From positions 1 to 64,000 of the forward strand of contig JAMAHW010000071.1 in NCBI GenBank assembly GCA_023627715.1: 64,000 bases of DNA. The letters run 5' to 3'. Each line of letters begins with the position of its first letter. The stretch's first letter is position 1. The translations under genes and the position numbers were made by a program. Of the stretch, positions 11,969 to 22,800 are shown one piece after another. This stretch comes from Periconia sp. R9002. Taxonomy: Eukaryota > Ascomycota > Dothideomycetes > Pleosporales > Periconiaceae. A model generated the notes under the pieces. It searched no databases. It was not told where the DNA came from and saw nothing but the letters and a program-made list of their open reading frames with translations.

Positions 11969-11978
11969 TACCTAGGTA
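11969..11978. repeat. TACCTAGGTA palindrome, copy 3
   Basis: Exact copy, followed directly by ACTTACCT and GTAGGTACTT, partial repeats of the same motif. It lies 257 bases upstream of the next start codon. Confidence 0.95.
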
Positions 11979-12173
11979 CTTACCTATGTAGGTACTTGTG
12001 CAAAACAAGCGTGTTCTGTCTGTGTGCATTTCCCCGCCACCTCTTTTGTCCTCCGCCTTCTCTGCTTGCGCGTCCTTGGTTGTACATTGCCTCAGTTTGG
12101 CCTTCATCATTGATGTTATAATCGCCCCTCCCCACATGTCTTGAACTCCTCTCGCTCTCTCGCTATTGCTATT

Positions 12174-12206
12174 GCTGCTGCTGCTGCTGCTGCTGCTACT
12201 ACTACT
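12174..12206. repeat. (GCT)8(ACT)3 trinucleotide tract just upstream of a start codon
   Basis: Eight GCT units followed by three ACT units, ending 19 bases before the proposed start at 12226. It is in frame with that gene, so an upstream start would add a poly-Leu leader; I treat it as 5' UTR. Confidence 0.9.
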
Positions 12207-12225
12207 TCTGCTTTGTACCATTGGC

Positions 12226-13532
12226 ATGTATTGGCTGCAAAGCAACGGCGGCCCTCCCAAGCTTGACGAGCTACAGCTCGACATCGTTGGTTTCCTGGCC
12301 ATCTTGGGAGAAGGTTCCGTGCTTGCCAACGCCCAGGTCCTCACCCTCTCGCGATGGATTTTCCTCCCGCGCCTGATTCCCGCTCCTCAAGCCTTGATGC
12401 GCCCCACGAGACCGCCCACTCTTGATACCGTGCCTGGCCATGTTACGGGCATCTTTTCGGGCAACTACAAAAACTCCATCAACCACATTGGCAACATTGT
12501 TTGGTGAGCTCCATTTCCTCTCAGCCGCCGCAAACTTGGGTCCAACAAGATGGAGTAGCAACACCACAAAATAATAAAAGTTGCTAACGCATGCCGCCGT
12601 CTAGCGACGGATCCAACCTCCCCGAGCACTCGGTCCGCGTAGTCAACGTCAAGCGCACCCCAACCGACAAAGAGATCAAAGCCAGAACCATCGCACCCCT
12701 TACCGTCGTCCTGTTCCTCGGCTTCTTCCTCTCGTGCCTGCTTCTCGGTCTCTCCATCTGGCGCGACGATGGCATGTCCATCCTCGCCACCGTCCTACTC
12801 TCCTTCTTGTCCTCGCTCATCGGCTACGGCAACAAGTGGCAGCTCAAGCTGCCCGAACGAAAGGCAAAAACGGACAAAGTTCCCATGGGCGATGTCGTCA
12901 TCCGCTACGAAAAGGGTAGCTTCCTCGTCGTGCGATGTGCCGAGGAGGTGGCCAGGGAGCTGTACTTTGCCCCCGAATCCATCCATTATATGCTCGTCAA
13001 TGGGTGGGCCTATCGCTTGATCAGTCTGGTCGGCACCATGATGCTCATGGGCGGCGTGGTCGCGTTGGCTAACGCTCAGATTCAGCTCCAGATAGCGTGG
13101 GCTGTCTCCTACATGGTTCTCGGCTCGGCCTATTGGATAGTGGCTGCACTGCCCTACAAACTGCATTGGGACTACTCATGTTATACCGTCACCGACGAGC
13201 GTCTCTCCGACTCTAGAAAGACAAAGGGTTACCCTTCCGTCAATGAAACCTTCACGCAGGCCCTGTGGAGGGCAATCGTCGTCTCCAAGAACACGGATTG
13301 GGTGATGCGCAGTAATGCTTGCCCAAGGACGGCTGCTTGGAAGGCTTGGCTGGATGAAGCAAAAGTTGCCGCTCAGAATGTCAAGTCGACCGACGACCCA
13401 AAATCGGGTGTAAAGACCTGGGAGATTCCACAGTGGGATGCCCAAGGCCGCCTCGCAGCACTGTTGGAAAGTCAGGCGCGAAAGGACAAGAAAGAAATGT
13501 TTGACGAAATTAAAGAGGTCGAAGACGTGTAG
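12226..13532 (+). CDS. Fungal multi-pass membrane protein of unknown function
   Basis: Two exons: 12226-12503 and 12605-13532; 401 aa. The intron is GTGAGC...TCTAG, phase 2. The start is the ATG (MYWLQSNGGPP) directly after a GCT/ACT repeat. The N-terminal ~90 residues are mostly soluble, with LDELQLDIVGFLAILGEGSV and a PPTLDTVPGHVTGIFSGNY block. Then come about four TM helices: TVVLFLGFFLSCLLLGLSIW, SILATVLLSFLSSLIGYG, LISLVGTMMLMGGVVALA and WAVSYMVLGSAYWIVAALP, with a basic loop (KLPERKAKTDK) and a ~130-residue hydrophilic C-terminus ending in an acidic/basic helix. I do not recognise a named family; the pattern resembles conserved Pezizomycotina membrane proteins annotated only as hypothetical. 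No transporter or enzyme motif is visible. Confidence 0.78.
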
Positions 13533-13985
13533 ACCATCCCAGACAAAAGTTATTTTCTTTTTTCGGTTTTTCCAACTTAGGGCTACCATGGAGCATTGGC
13601 TGCATCGCAACTTGGGAATGACACGACGTTACGATTATGAATTTCTTTTCCACCGCAAAATACGAATCTATGCATATTTCCGGCTAGCATCAATTACCAT
13701 CTCGACATCTTTCTCTATGTACCGTAGCTGCGCAGTTTTGCGACTTCAGCGTCTTGTAAATGATATCCATGATTGGCTTGTGCAGAGGTTACTTGGTTTC
13801 TTCGTCGTCTGCAGTGTCTCACTTGCATTCTGAACCGCGATTCTGCGGTAGCATAGCCGGCTCCTGTGTGGGACCCGGCTGGGGCACACGTTGTGCTTCC
13901 TCGCCCTCTATATCCGCCGGATGCTCACTTTTACTTTCCGTCATCTTTGCGATCCTTTTCGTGCTGAAACTCCATTCGCGTTACC
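13533..13985. other. Convergent 3' region
   Basis: 453 bases between the four-TM gene (plus) and RRP46 (minus). Presumed 3' UTRs; nothing else supported. Confidence 0.6.
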
Positions 13986-14861
13986 TCACTTCGCAACCCT
14001 CCATCTTGTCTCCCACTTGACCTTATCCATGATGACCTGCCTTAACCACGCATCGAGATTCTCACCTTCCTTCCCATCCACCTCCATCCCTTCACCCAAC
14101 TCCACGCCACCCTCTTCCTTGCAACATATTTCCTCGGCGGTTTCCACGGCCTCATCCCACTCCTGCGGGCTGAAAACCCCTTCACTCTCATTTAGCAGTA
14201 GTCTTCCGTCGCCTGAAAATGCAAAGACGTGCGCGGAACGTATCGGTTTTGCGCGGAGGAGCTGGTTCGCGGTCGGGGAAACGAGAAACGAGGAAGACGC
14301 AGAGGGGACGGCGATCAAGGTCGAGGTGAGCACCGTAGAGAGGGGTATGGAAGCGCTGAGGAGGGCGAGGAGGGAGGTATGGAGGAGATGTGGAAGGATG
14401 GCGAGCGACTACAGGATCGTTATCAGCACACCATGTCATTCAACGAGCAAATTGCGCGGAAAGACGTACAGATTCGATGCCACAATTGGCTTCTTCTTCT
14501 GGCAAACTGCGCACTTGCAGTGTGATTTGGACCAGGGTCCGGGGTATACTCGAAGTGAGGATGATGCTTCGTAAGGTGTTGTGGATCAATGTTTCGAGAT
14601 GGCGTTCTCTGGGGCCTGTCAAATCGCGCCAATGAATCAGTCTTCTATTCTCTCTCTCGTCATTCACGCTGGCGCAAACCTACTTCCCACACCCACAGCG
14701 GGCCTGACATTGACCTCGACAGTAGCTTCCTCGGGCAGCTCGTCGCGGCGCTGCACCTCAATGGGCCCATTGACGGCGCCAATGATGCAGTATCCGTTGT
14801 GCGTGTAGGTCGCGGAACCGTCTGCGCGATGCAGGTGCGAGAGGATGGCTTCGGGCGCCAT
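13986..14861 (-). CDS. RRP46: Exosome core subunit RRP46 (RNase PH fold)
   Basis: Three exons: 14861-14684, 14615-14470, 14408-13986; 248 aa. Introns are 68 and 61 nt; phases 1 and 0 close. The RNase PH-type features of Rrp46 are visible: LSHLHRADGSATYTHNGY, then AVNGPIEVQRRDELPEEATV, the loop VGSPRERHLE joined across intron 1, and the hydrophobic helix LPHLLHTSLLALLSASIPLS followed by TSTLIAVPS. Rrp46 is one of six RNase PH-like ring subunits of the nuclear/cytoplasmic exosome that feeds RNA 3' ends to Rrp44 or Rrp6; in fungi the ring is not catalytic. The C-terminus is acidic, then amphipathic. The start (MAPEAILSHLHRADG) is chosen because homologues begin just before the LHRADG motif. It is divergent from PEX4 with 347 bases between starts. 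Confidence 0.85.
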
Positions 14862-15208
14862 ATTTTTCGTTGTTGGGTTGGAATGCGGAAGCAGGAGGGC
14901 GTGGGGGTGGTATCCGGTGGGAGGAAATTCGTAGAGGAATCTTTGCTGAAAATGCGGACAGGGATTATTTCGGTGGTGGTCGCGGGGAAACATTGATGGC
15001 AACAGCAATCCCTCTATGAGAGGGCCCGAGCTTGTTATCTGATCTGTGGTTGCTGCTAGTGCGTGGCTGAAGCTTGAGATTGGCCGAGGCCTGGCTGGCA
15101 CCTCCGCCCGCCGAGTTTCCTCCATCATCTTGTCTTCGCTCACCACAGCGAGTGCCTTTCTAAAAGGGAAGAAAATACAAAAGCAAGGACAACACGGATG
15201 AAATCAAC
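14862..15208. promoter_or_regulatory. Bidirectional promoter region (RRP46 / PEX4)
   Basis: 347 bases between divergent start codons. No specific factor site is called; shared regulation is inferred from spacing only. Confidence 0.5.
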
Positions 15209-15807
15209 ATGGCGAGCTTACCATCCCGCAATATAACGCCTACCAAGCGACTCCTCACCGAGCTGCAAGCCTACCAATCCGACCCCAATGATGCTCTACT
15301 TGAATTGGGGCCCGTAGACGATGAGGAATTAATGGAGTGGCGCGCCGTCATGAAAGGCGTCGAGGGCACAGCGTACGAAGGTAATTCCGCGAAACATGTC
15401 CATACATCCAACCATGCAAACAGATGCGACACGGCCCTACCAATGCACCTGATGTACTGACCAAGCCGTTCGCGATAGGCGGGCTCTGGGAACTCACCAT
15501 CCACATCCCCCCCTCGTACCCCATGGCGCCTCCCACTATACGCTTCGCAACCCCCATCTGCCACCCCAACGTCGACTTCAAGACGGGCGAGATCTGCCTC
15601 GACGTCCTCAAGGAGCGCTGGACCCCGGCCATGCAGATTTCCTCGTCCATGACGTACATCCACCAGCTGCTCACCAGCGCCGAGCCCGATTCCCCCCTCA
15701 ACGTCGACATCGCCCAGTTGCTGCGCCTCGAGGATTACGTCGGCGCGGAGGCGCTGATTCGATTTTACACCGAGACGGAGAGGTATGAGGGGAGGAGGCG
15801 AAGGTGA
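15209..15807 (+). CDS. PEX4: Ubiquitin-conjugating enzyme, PEX4 type
   Basis: Two exons: 15209-15380 and 15479-15807; 166 aa. The 98-nt intron has donor GTAATT, CTGAC branch and acceptor GATAG, joining GTAYEG to GLWELTIHIPP. E2 core landmarks: PPSYPMAPPTIRF, ICHPNVDFKTGEICLDVL with the HPN motif and active-site Cys in GEICLDVL, and KERWTPAMQI. The KTGEICLDVLK-WTPA arrangement is typical of Pex4, the peroxisome-bound E2 that mono-ubiquitinates Pex5 so that it can be recycled from the membrane together with Pex22. It has no TM segment, consistent with recruitment by a partner. An ordinary cytosolic E2 is the alternative, but the N-terminal TPTKRLLTELQAYQ and the C-terminal lengths fit Pex4. Confidence 0.85.
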
Positions 15808-16438
15808 TGAGGGGGGGTTCCAGGAGCCAGATTCAATGGCGGTGTGAATTGCAATACGATATCCCAAGGAGTGTGGAGTTATGATTTTATGTCTTTGGCA
15901 CACTAAATGAACCATCAGGGATGAATTGCCATTGGGACCAACGAGTGATTTTGGCAAATAGAATGTCTTCATTCACTGACCCTACGCCCGAGAAATTTGG
16001 AACAGAAATCTAGTGGTGCGTACTAGCATGTAAACCTTGGAATTGTTTTGTGCACAGATTCAAAAGGAACGTGTGCGTGCCAAATGCTTCATAACGTCCA
16101 CGTTGATTAACTATTAAAAAACAATATATGAAATCGAATCAAAGGCCACTGGACCTTGCTTTTCCTTCAGTTATTCCAAGACGCCAATGCAACAAGCGTC
16201 CATCCCCCAGAATTCCACACCTACTTTCAACCACATGTCGCCTTTTCCACGACCACGGCAGCTGCTCAAGCGGAAACGCGCCCTCAAGATGGAGAAATGT
16301 CTCTTCCTTGGAGCAGCGAGCATCGGTGGCGTTGCGCATGTCGTGCCGCTGAGCATCGACCTCCTGGGGACTACCCAAAAGATCACGTGACTTCCGGCGT
16401 GGTTGCACTCTACCTACGCACGAATTTGGGGCGTGGAT
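15808..16438. other. Convergent 3' region, no gene seen
   Basis: 631 bases between PEX4 and the next minus-strand gene. Overlapping open frames exist at 16128-16440 in several frames but none has family features. Confidence 0.55.
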
Positions 16439-17023
16439 TCATTCCCCCGATATTACCCATTGATTCCGCCGCCAACCCTTGGTAGACGTGGTGACTTTTC
16501 CGTGTATTGTCGCCGTCTGTGTTGTCTGTGTTGTCTGTGTTGTCTGGGATTTTGGGATATTGGCTGCCGAAACTCGCCGCGTGTACGATGCCATTTTATT
16601 TTCGGGATTGGTATCCATTGTGACCGAGGGGTCGTACGAGTGCCTGCGCAAAGTTGGTAGAGGGTAGAATTGAGGGTCGTATGGGCCTGGGAGAGGTTGA
16701 GGTGGAGCGATCCAGGGATAGGTGCCTTTGTATGGTGCTATCGCTTGCCGCTGGTCCTTGCTTTTTGACGGTCGATCATGTCTCAGATTCTGGTTCCGGG
16801 TAAGGTTGGTGGTTCGGGACGGTGAAATGGTTGTTTGGTTTCGCCTTGTTGTTCCCCTTGTTGACAGTCTTGTCAAGAATAGCCGAAGTCCGGTCACGAC
16901 GACGAATACGAGAAGAAAGACTTTGAGCAAATGGCCATATTCACAAGAATGAACATGTGCTGCGAGCAAGCCTGCGGTACGGGAATGATCCGCAGATACG
17001 GGAGAGGAAGGAAGGGGAGGCAT
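16439..17023 (-). CDS. Small single-TM protein of unknown function with TTQ repeats
   Basis: Single frame of 194 aa from the ATG at 17023. One predicted TM helix (LLKVFLLVFVVVTGLRLFL, residues ~33-51) is followed by a basic, Ser/Thr/Asn-rich segment, then a Pro/Tyr block (YKGTYPWIAPPQPLPGPYDP), PLPTLRRHSYDPS and a QTTQTTQTTQ repeat. The Pro-Tyr block followed by RRHSYD looks conserved in form, so I think the gene is real, but I cannot name a family. An upstream 5' exon cannot be excluded. The tail could act as an adaptor or phosphorylation target; that is inference. Confidence 0.5.
   Translation of the reverse strand: MPPLPSSPVSADHSRTAGLLAAHVHSCEYGHLLKVFLLVFVVVTGLRLFLTRLSTRGTTRRNQTTISPSRTTNLTRNQNLRHDRPSKSKDQRQAIAPYKGTYPWIAPPQPLPGPYDPQFYPLPTLRRHSYDPSVTMDTNPENKMASYTRRVSAANIPKSQTTQTTQTTQTATIHGKVTTSTKGWRRNQWVISGE
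16515..16546. repeat. 9-nt tandem repeat inside the small TM gene
   Basis: About three and a half copies of TCTGTGTTG, which on the minus strand encode repeated Thr-Thr-Gln. The frame is kept, so copy number could vary without disrupting the protein. Confidence 0.85.
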
Positions 17024-18270
17024 CAATGAGTGATGGAAGAGCGAGATTGGTCTGCAAAGAGGGACCAACTTTACATAAGGGGGGGTGGTATACTCGTGAT
17101 GCAGGTAGCCGTCACTACGAACCAGTCAGTGAATCAAAGGGCACCCCGCGCTTTCATACAAACTCACGTAGAAAGACGGGAGAACCTTTTGCATAAGCAC
17201 TAGAAATGCTGCGCTCCGACAGTCGTCAGCAATGCGAATCGTGGGTGGGATTCGCACCGGGGTATATGGCAATATGTATGGGTATATATAGTGTTGATTG
17301 GAGCTGGCGGCGAGGGCGTGTATCGTCGACAAAGACAGACCTGGGCAAAATGCAATGGATGGAGGTTGCAGATTGCAGTTGCAGTACCGGAAGCGACGCG
17401 GTGCCCCTACCACGACCCATGTATATGTATATTCACCATGTCGAGATGCAAGCAGGCGGCGAGCAATTGGCAATCCAGGGCGATCAGACCAGGATGGAGG
17501 GGTGAAGAGATGGAACGAAGGGATCCATGATGCCAGCTCTCACGGTGGTTTCCAAACCAAGGCTTTCTGGTCACGGCCAGGCTTTGAGCTGTCCATTTCG
17601 CATCATGGAGTGGATGAGGGCGTGCGGTCCGTTGTCTTCAGCTGGGGCCGCTCGCGCCGCGGCGAGGGGATTACAGGATAAGGCTGCGACCGTGGGCCCG
17701 AAGCAGCATGGTGGCATGGACTCAGCGGGTTTTCAGCGCTGGTGGACGTGTTTTGGGGTGGCCATGGTCGACTTGTGGGAACATGTTCAGCTGAAGTGCA
17801 GAAGCATGGCGTTGCGTTGTGGCGTGGCCGCACGGACCGGGCGACAGGGATGGGCCGAGATCCGATGCGGCCAACGGTGAAGACGAAGGAACGTTCAAAT
17901 GCCCCAAGTAGTAACCGTAGTAGGGTGCTTGCTTCCTTTCAAGTTCCTCTTCCTTTCAAGTTCCCCTTCCTTTGCATCAATGTCTTTTGCTTGCTCCTGT
18001 ATATCCAATGTTTGTATGCTGTGTCTACCTAGGTAGGTAGGTATGAGTCTTTCTTTCAGCTGTGTCCCTCGCACGCCAACCGAATCCATGTAACTATTCT
18101 GCCCGTCACATGCACATGCGCCACACCATGTCGCAAACGAAAACATTCTCCAAAAGCCAGTCCATATGGCATACATACATACGCCTTGCACCTCTAGCGT
18201 GGCCTCATTCGCTACATGATACTGTACCCCGATTTTTTTAAATCGTTTTATTATAACCCGTGATGAGCCA
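17024..18270. other. Gene-poor region with one palindrome copy
   Basis: About 1.25 kb with no supported gene. Open frames at 17206-17880 on both strands lack motifs. It includes the palindrome at 18026-18035 followed by further GGTAGGTA units. Confidence 0.55.
18026..18035. repeat. TACCTAGGTA palindrome, copy 4
   Basis: Exact copy, extended on the right as GGTAGGTAT. Confidence 0.95.
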
Positions 18271-18495
18271 TCATGCACCATCGTAAAAACTCTTGCTACC
18301 CCAACTTGGCATCGTGTACATGGCTCCAGTACGCATGGCGGGTGCACAGACCGGATTGACGCCGCCCGCCAGCCCGCCCTTGACCCTCGAATAACTACGT
18401 AGATCTTGGGTTGGCGGGTTTCCCATCCACAAGGCGCCTCCGCCCGTACCCGTCAACGAGTTTATGGAATCATGTCCCTTGATGCTGACGCTCAT
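18271..18495 (-). CDS. Possible small protein (74 aa), unknown
   Basis: ATG at 18495, stop ending at 18271. Gly-rich middle (SLTGTGGGALWMGNPP) and C-terminus MYTMPSWGSKSFYDGA. Codons favour G/C at third positions, which argues mildly for coding. A GTAAGG donor-like site and acceptor-like AGs lie just upstream, so a first exon over the CT repeat is possible but not resolved. No family recognised; it may be spurious. Confidence 0.33.
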   Translation of the reverse strand: MSVSIKGHDSINSLTGTGGGALWMGNPPTQDLRSYSRVKGGLAGGVNPVCAPAMRTGAMYTMPSWGSKSFYDGA

Positions 18496-19822
18496 GGCTA
18501 GCTGCTTGGCCGTCAACTACCCATTCCCTTACCTTCCTGGTGACTTTCTCTGCTGGTTTTCTCTCTCTCTCTCTCTCTCTCTCATCTCAGGCCGTGCACT
18601 TCGTAACATAACCCTAGATAAGGAATGATGATACGAGCAAACTCCATAATACGTTGTTTCCGTTCACTTTCGCGGAGCCGCGCGAGTGGATGCCATGGGT
18701 GGAAATGCTATGTAGTTAGTAGGCCCTCAATTGGGAATTAGGAACCCTTCAGCTCTCCCTCTCGGCCCTGGCGTGAGACGGGCTCACGCGTCCTTTGGGA
18801 CGAAACATCATTACCGTCAATTATTTACTCCATCTGACTTCTTTGAACATGCCGCGGAACCTCCGAACATGGGAGATGACGATGACAAACCTTTTTCTTC
18901 TTTCGTTGCGAGTTGAGGCGAACTCGAGGCCAACATTCGGCGCGGTTGGCTAGCTGATTTCGTTAGCTCCCGAGGCCACTTGATGTTCGTGGTGAAGATA
19001 TCCCAACCTCCGGACCTTACTGGTGGTTAACAAATAATCTTCAAAAAATCAACACAATCTCAATGGTCTCGCTGCAACTCGCGGACTCCGCAAGCGTCGG
19101 ACCCTCCCATCTCGTCTGATGCCATCCTTTCTCTCCTTTAATATGACACGGCGTTTCCGTCGCCACTTGGACCGTCAGTTCTAATGTTCGCCGAGTACGC
19201 GCATTGCGAATACAATACATGTTCACAGAAGTGGACAATGTTCCATTGACCATCTACAAGGCTGCCTGCCCGAGGCATAAGCAGTTAAGGCTGCAGCAAG
19301 GCTGTTGCTGCTAGACCGTCTTCTGCTAGCTAGGTTCTCGACCCGTGTAGATCCGCCATGACATTACAGCCACGACGCACAGCCACCTCGACTACACGTA
19401 CGTGTTACGAGGCACGCGAGAGGGGAGACCTTGCAACGTCCTTCACCGGTTTGCCTTTTCAATGGCACAGTTATCTTTCATGTTGGAAGAATCCTTTTCT
19501 TTCAAGTGGGTTAGTCAGCAAACTTGGTCATGATTAGATGCTACCTCTTTAAGATAGGGCTTCCACTTTCAGTTTCTTGTTGCCTTCATCACTACACTCG
19601 ACTAGCAATACCGTGATTCATACTTGACTAATTTTTGTTTACCTGTAAAACCGTAACGCTACATAAAGGCTGTTTGCCAATTGGTGGTATCATTTCCTCT
19701 CCCCGGACGCCTACAATGCATGCAAAGATATAGAAGCGAACGCCAATAGATAGATAGAACCCCATCTTTCCAGTTTCCACTTTCTGCACGGCACAGCTCC
19801 GTCCATTTATAAACAGCCACTT
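18496..19822. other. Gene-poor region downstream of the TFIIIC gene
   Basis: 1.3 kb holding a (CT)12 run and no convincing gene. It includes the 3' UTR of the large minus-strand gene ending at 19823. Confidence 0.55.
18560..18583. repeat. (CT)12 dinucleotide repeat
   Basis: Uninterrupted CT repeat of 24 bases. Confidence 0.95.
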
Positions 19823-22800
19823 CTAACCCTCTGATACGTAATCTTCATCTATGTCCCCCTCCGCATCAACATCTTCCATTTCTGCATCACCATCCATGTC
19901 CCTAGACGTGTGCCTATGCCTGAAATAGTTGCCTTCACTTCCCAGTGTCTCCGGTGTAGTTGTCACATTATGGGCACTGTCCATGGCAGCCCGCAATGGA
20001 GCTATTTGAGCCCCTGTAACTTCACCATTCCCGGCTTGCTGAGTTACCACATGTATTGGCTCGGTCGGTGGTGTGATGTGTGTTGGCTGATTAGCCATGG
20101 AATCGATCCGATATTCATCGTTGTATTCAGCTTCCTCGGTCGAGATTGTATCCTTCATGATAATATCTTCGTCCTTCGACGTTCGACTCTTGTTGAGCGT
20201 CGATTTTTGCAAAGCCTTCTTGGTAATGTGATATTGCGATCTCGAATTCTTCACGATCTGTTGAAGCACAGGCGATTCATCACGATCCTCTTCCGAGGAG
20301 GATCCTTCCTCATCGCTACTTGGCGTTTCTTGTTGTGCACCTGCGTTACTGGATTTTTGTAGTGTTGAGAACCGCAGGTTATACTCGGTACGCCACGTAG
20401 GCTCCATTGCTTTGGTTTTGCCTTTCCGTTTCACATTCTCTCCGAACTCATCGTTCTCCTCGTCGACCAGTTTGTCTCCAAAAACAGCCCAAAACCCACT
20501 CTTCACTTCATAGGTACCGTGCTCATTTTGCTTGACAGCAGACACCTTCTTGAGCCAATCAAGAGCAAGCTTGACTTCAAAAAGCTCAGTGGTGTGTTTA
20601 GGGCAATGACTGAAGATTTCGGCAGCTGAAGCACCGGGTTGAAACATAAGACTTTGAATCACAAGATTCAGAATGCGATTCCACCACGGATAAATGACAT
20701 GCTGACCATCGATAGTGCTCCAAATGGGCAGGAGAGCATCTGCATCGTCACAACCGGGCATCGGAGGTGCAGGAAGGCTTTCCCAACTCGTCGATAGATG
20801 GTCCGTGTGAGGCATAGAGTGTGGTACAAGCGGGTTGCCGTAAGTATAAGAATCAGTGGCGATGGCTTGTACTTCCCAGAACAGGCTGCTGCGATCGATG
20901 GCGCGATGCACATAGTCACCTTCACTGAAGCCCCAGACAGAGATGCGTGGATGCAGTGCACCTAACTCGTTGTCGATGGGCGGAATTCTAGGTACTAGTC
21001 TGATACAGCCTTCATGAGCCAGCGTTAATATAGCCATGACAGCCCCATCCTCAGCAGTGCGAGAAACGGTGAATGGGCGATTTGATGCAACGGCTTGATC
21101 GAGTTGCTTTTTCAATTGTACAGCAGCCATGAAATCTTTCAGCTCAAATGCACGGCGATATTTGAGTGCGAACCCTGGAGTGAAATTGTAGTTTCGACCC
21201 GGGCGAAGACGTTTGATCTTCCACATACGCAACAAACGAGCCTCCACGAGATCCTGTACCACACCTTCAAGTATTGATTCGCCCAGTGGTCGCAACTTGT
21301 CATGAGCCATTTTCTTGTTGTACAGGGTCGTTGGTGTCGCTATATTGGCCCGAATCCATGACCGAGCCTTCAGTTCTGTATCTTCTTCCGGAACGACCTG
21401 CTTGTTGGTAGTATGAAGTGGAGCGGCATATCCATAGCCATGTAGATTATGTGATCGATTCAGGGCAGCCACATCATTCCTGTACCATGAAGGACGATTG
21501 AGGATCTGGTAGTCTGACAAATCGATATCGTAATCGGCCAGAGCCTCTCGTTCTTGGGGTAGAGAAGGAAGAGTATAACGGCAATTCGCCATTGTCCAAC
21601 GGATCAAATTCGCCCAGTCATAAGTTTCGGGGTCTTCAATACTTCCCACTTTTCCCTCTTCATAGGATTTGAGAAAGGTCGACTGGAAATTGTCTGACAA
21701 CATGCTCACTTGCGCTGCCATGTTCTCTTGAATCCAGCGCCAAGTTTTTTTCATTCTCACTAAATCAAAGTGCCGATGGTTGTAAACCTTCTTGACAATG
21801 TCCCAGTTAACAGTTCCCTCTTCTCCTGACATGCAAGACGCCACAACAAGTGTACAAAACAACTTCTTGAAGCGTTGGACAGGATCGGGGTTTTCTGCAT
21901 ACTTCCTATCCCTCGGTTGTGCACGATGATGGCGCCTCTCTTTCCTCTCAGACCAGGTCTGAAATGTCCTTTGTTTTTTGGTGGGCGGCTGATAGTCGGG
22001 TTCATTTGCATTTCCAGTCAACCCAGTCAGGCGCTCAACAAGTGTTGGGCCATCCTCATTTTCGTGCAGGTTGGCTGTTGCTTTTAAGCTAGCCAGACGT
22101 GCTTTTTGGGAGAGTCTTCCAGACTGAACACGTCTGCGTCCAACTTTATCGTTGGAATGGGGAGTGAGCGGTATGTCAAGGGCATCTGACACAGTACCGG
22201 AGTGGGCAGGCTCGTTTGCGCTTGGACGAAACTCTGTGGAGAAAGTTCCACTAAATGGGTAGAAGCGAACTGCCGGCATTATAAATTGCTCTTGTACGTC
22301 GTAATCCGGAACTATTGCCGTTGTCTCCTCTGTATGCTGGGTTGCGGCTACTTCGTGCTCATCAATTTCGCCATCGTATTCATCATTCCCATCATCGTTA
22401 TCGACATCATCCGCATTATCCACATCTGAGATTAATTCAAGATCAGATAGTGGAGATGAAACGGACTCGTCACGCTCAGAATTGGAAAGTGCATGCACCG
22501 TCTTGCGATGTTCATGTACCTTCGGCTCTACCAGAATATTGTCTTTTGGTGTTTCCAATGACGAGATCTCTGGATCCTTGGGCCATTCCAGTGTTTCCTG
22601 TGGGGGTGGAGCATTGGGTTTTGCCCGATCAGGAGCATTGAGACCAGCGAGCCTCGCACGCCCGGGACCAGAATCCTTGGTGCGACTGACCCTAGCGCTG
22701 CTTCTTGTATTCCCTGCTGCTGTGTTCCTCTCTCGCTTTTCCTCGATAGCTTTTTGTTGCCTGTGTACGTACATTTGTTCTCTTTCTTTGATCGCCTTTC

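Larger units (their letters stand above)
10368..12225. other. Long intergenic region with two TACCTAGGTA palindromes
   Basis: 1.86 kb between divergent genes (deaminase on minus, four-TM protein on plus). Several open frames occur but none has a recognisable domain or convincing splice structure. It holds a GTTT microsatellite-like run near 11357-11371, pyrimidine-rich DNA from ~11850, the two palindromes, and a GCT repeat just before the next gene. Confidence 0.6.
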
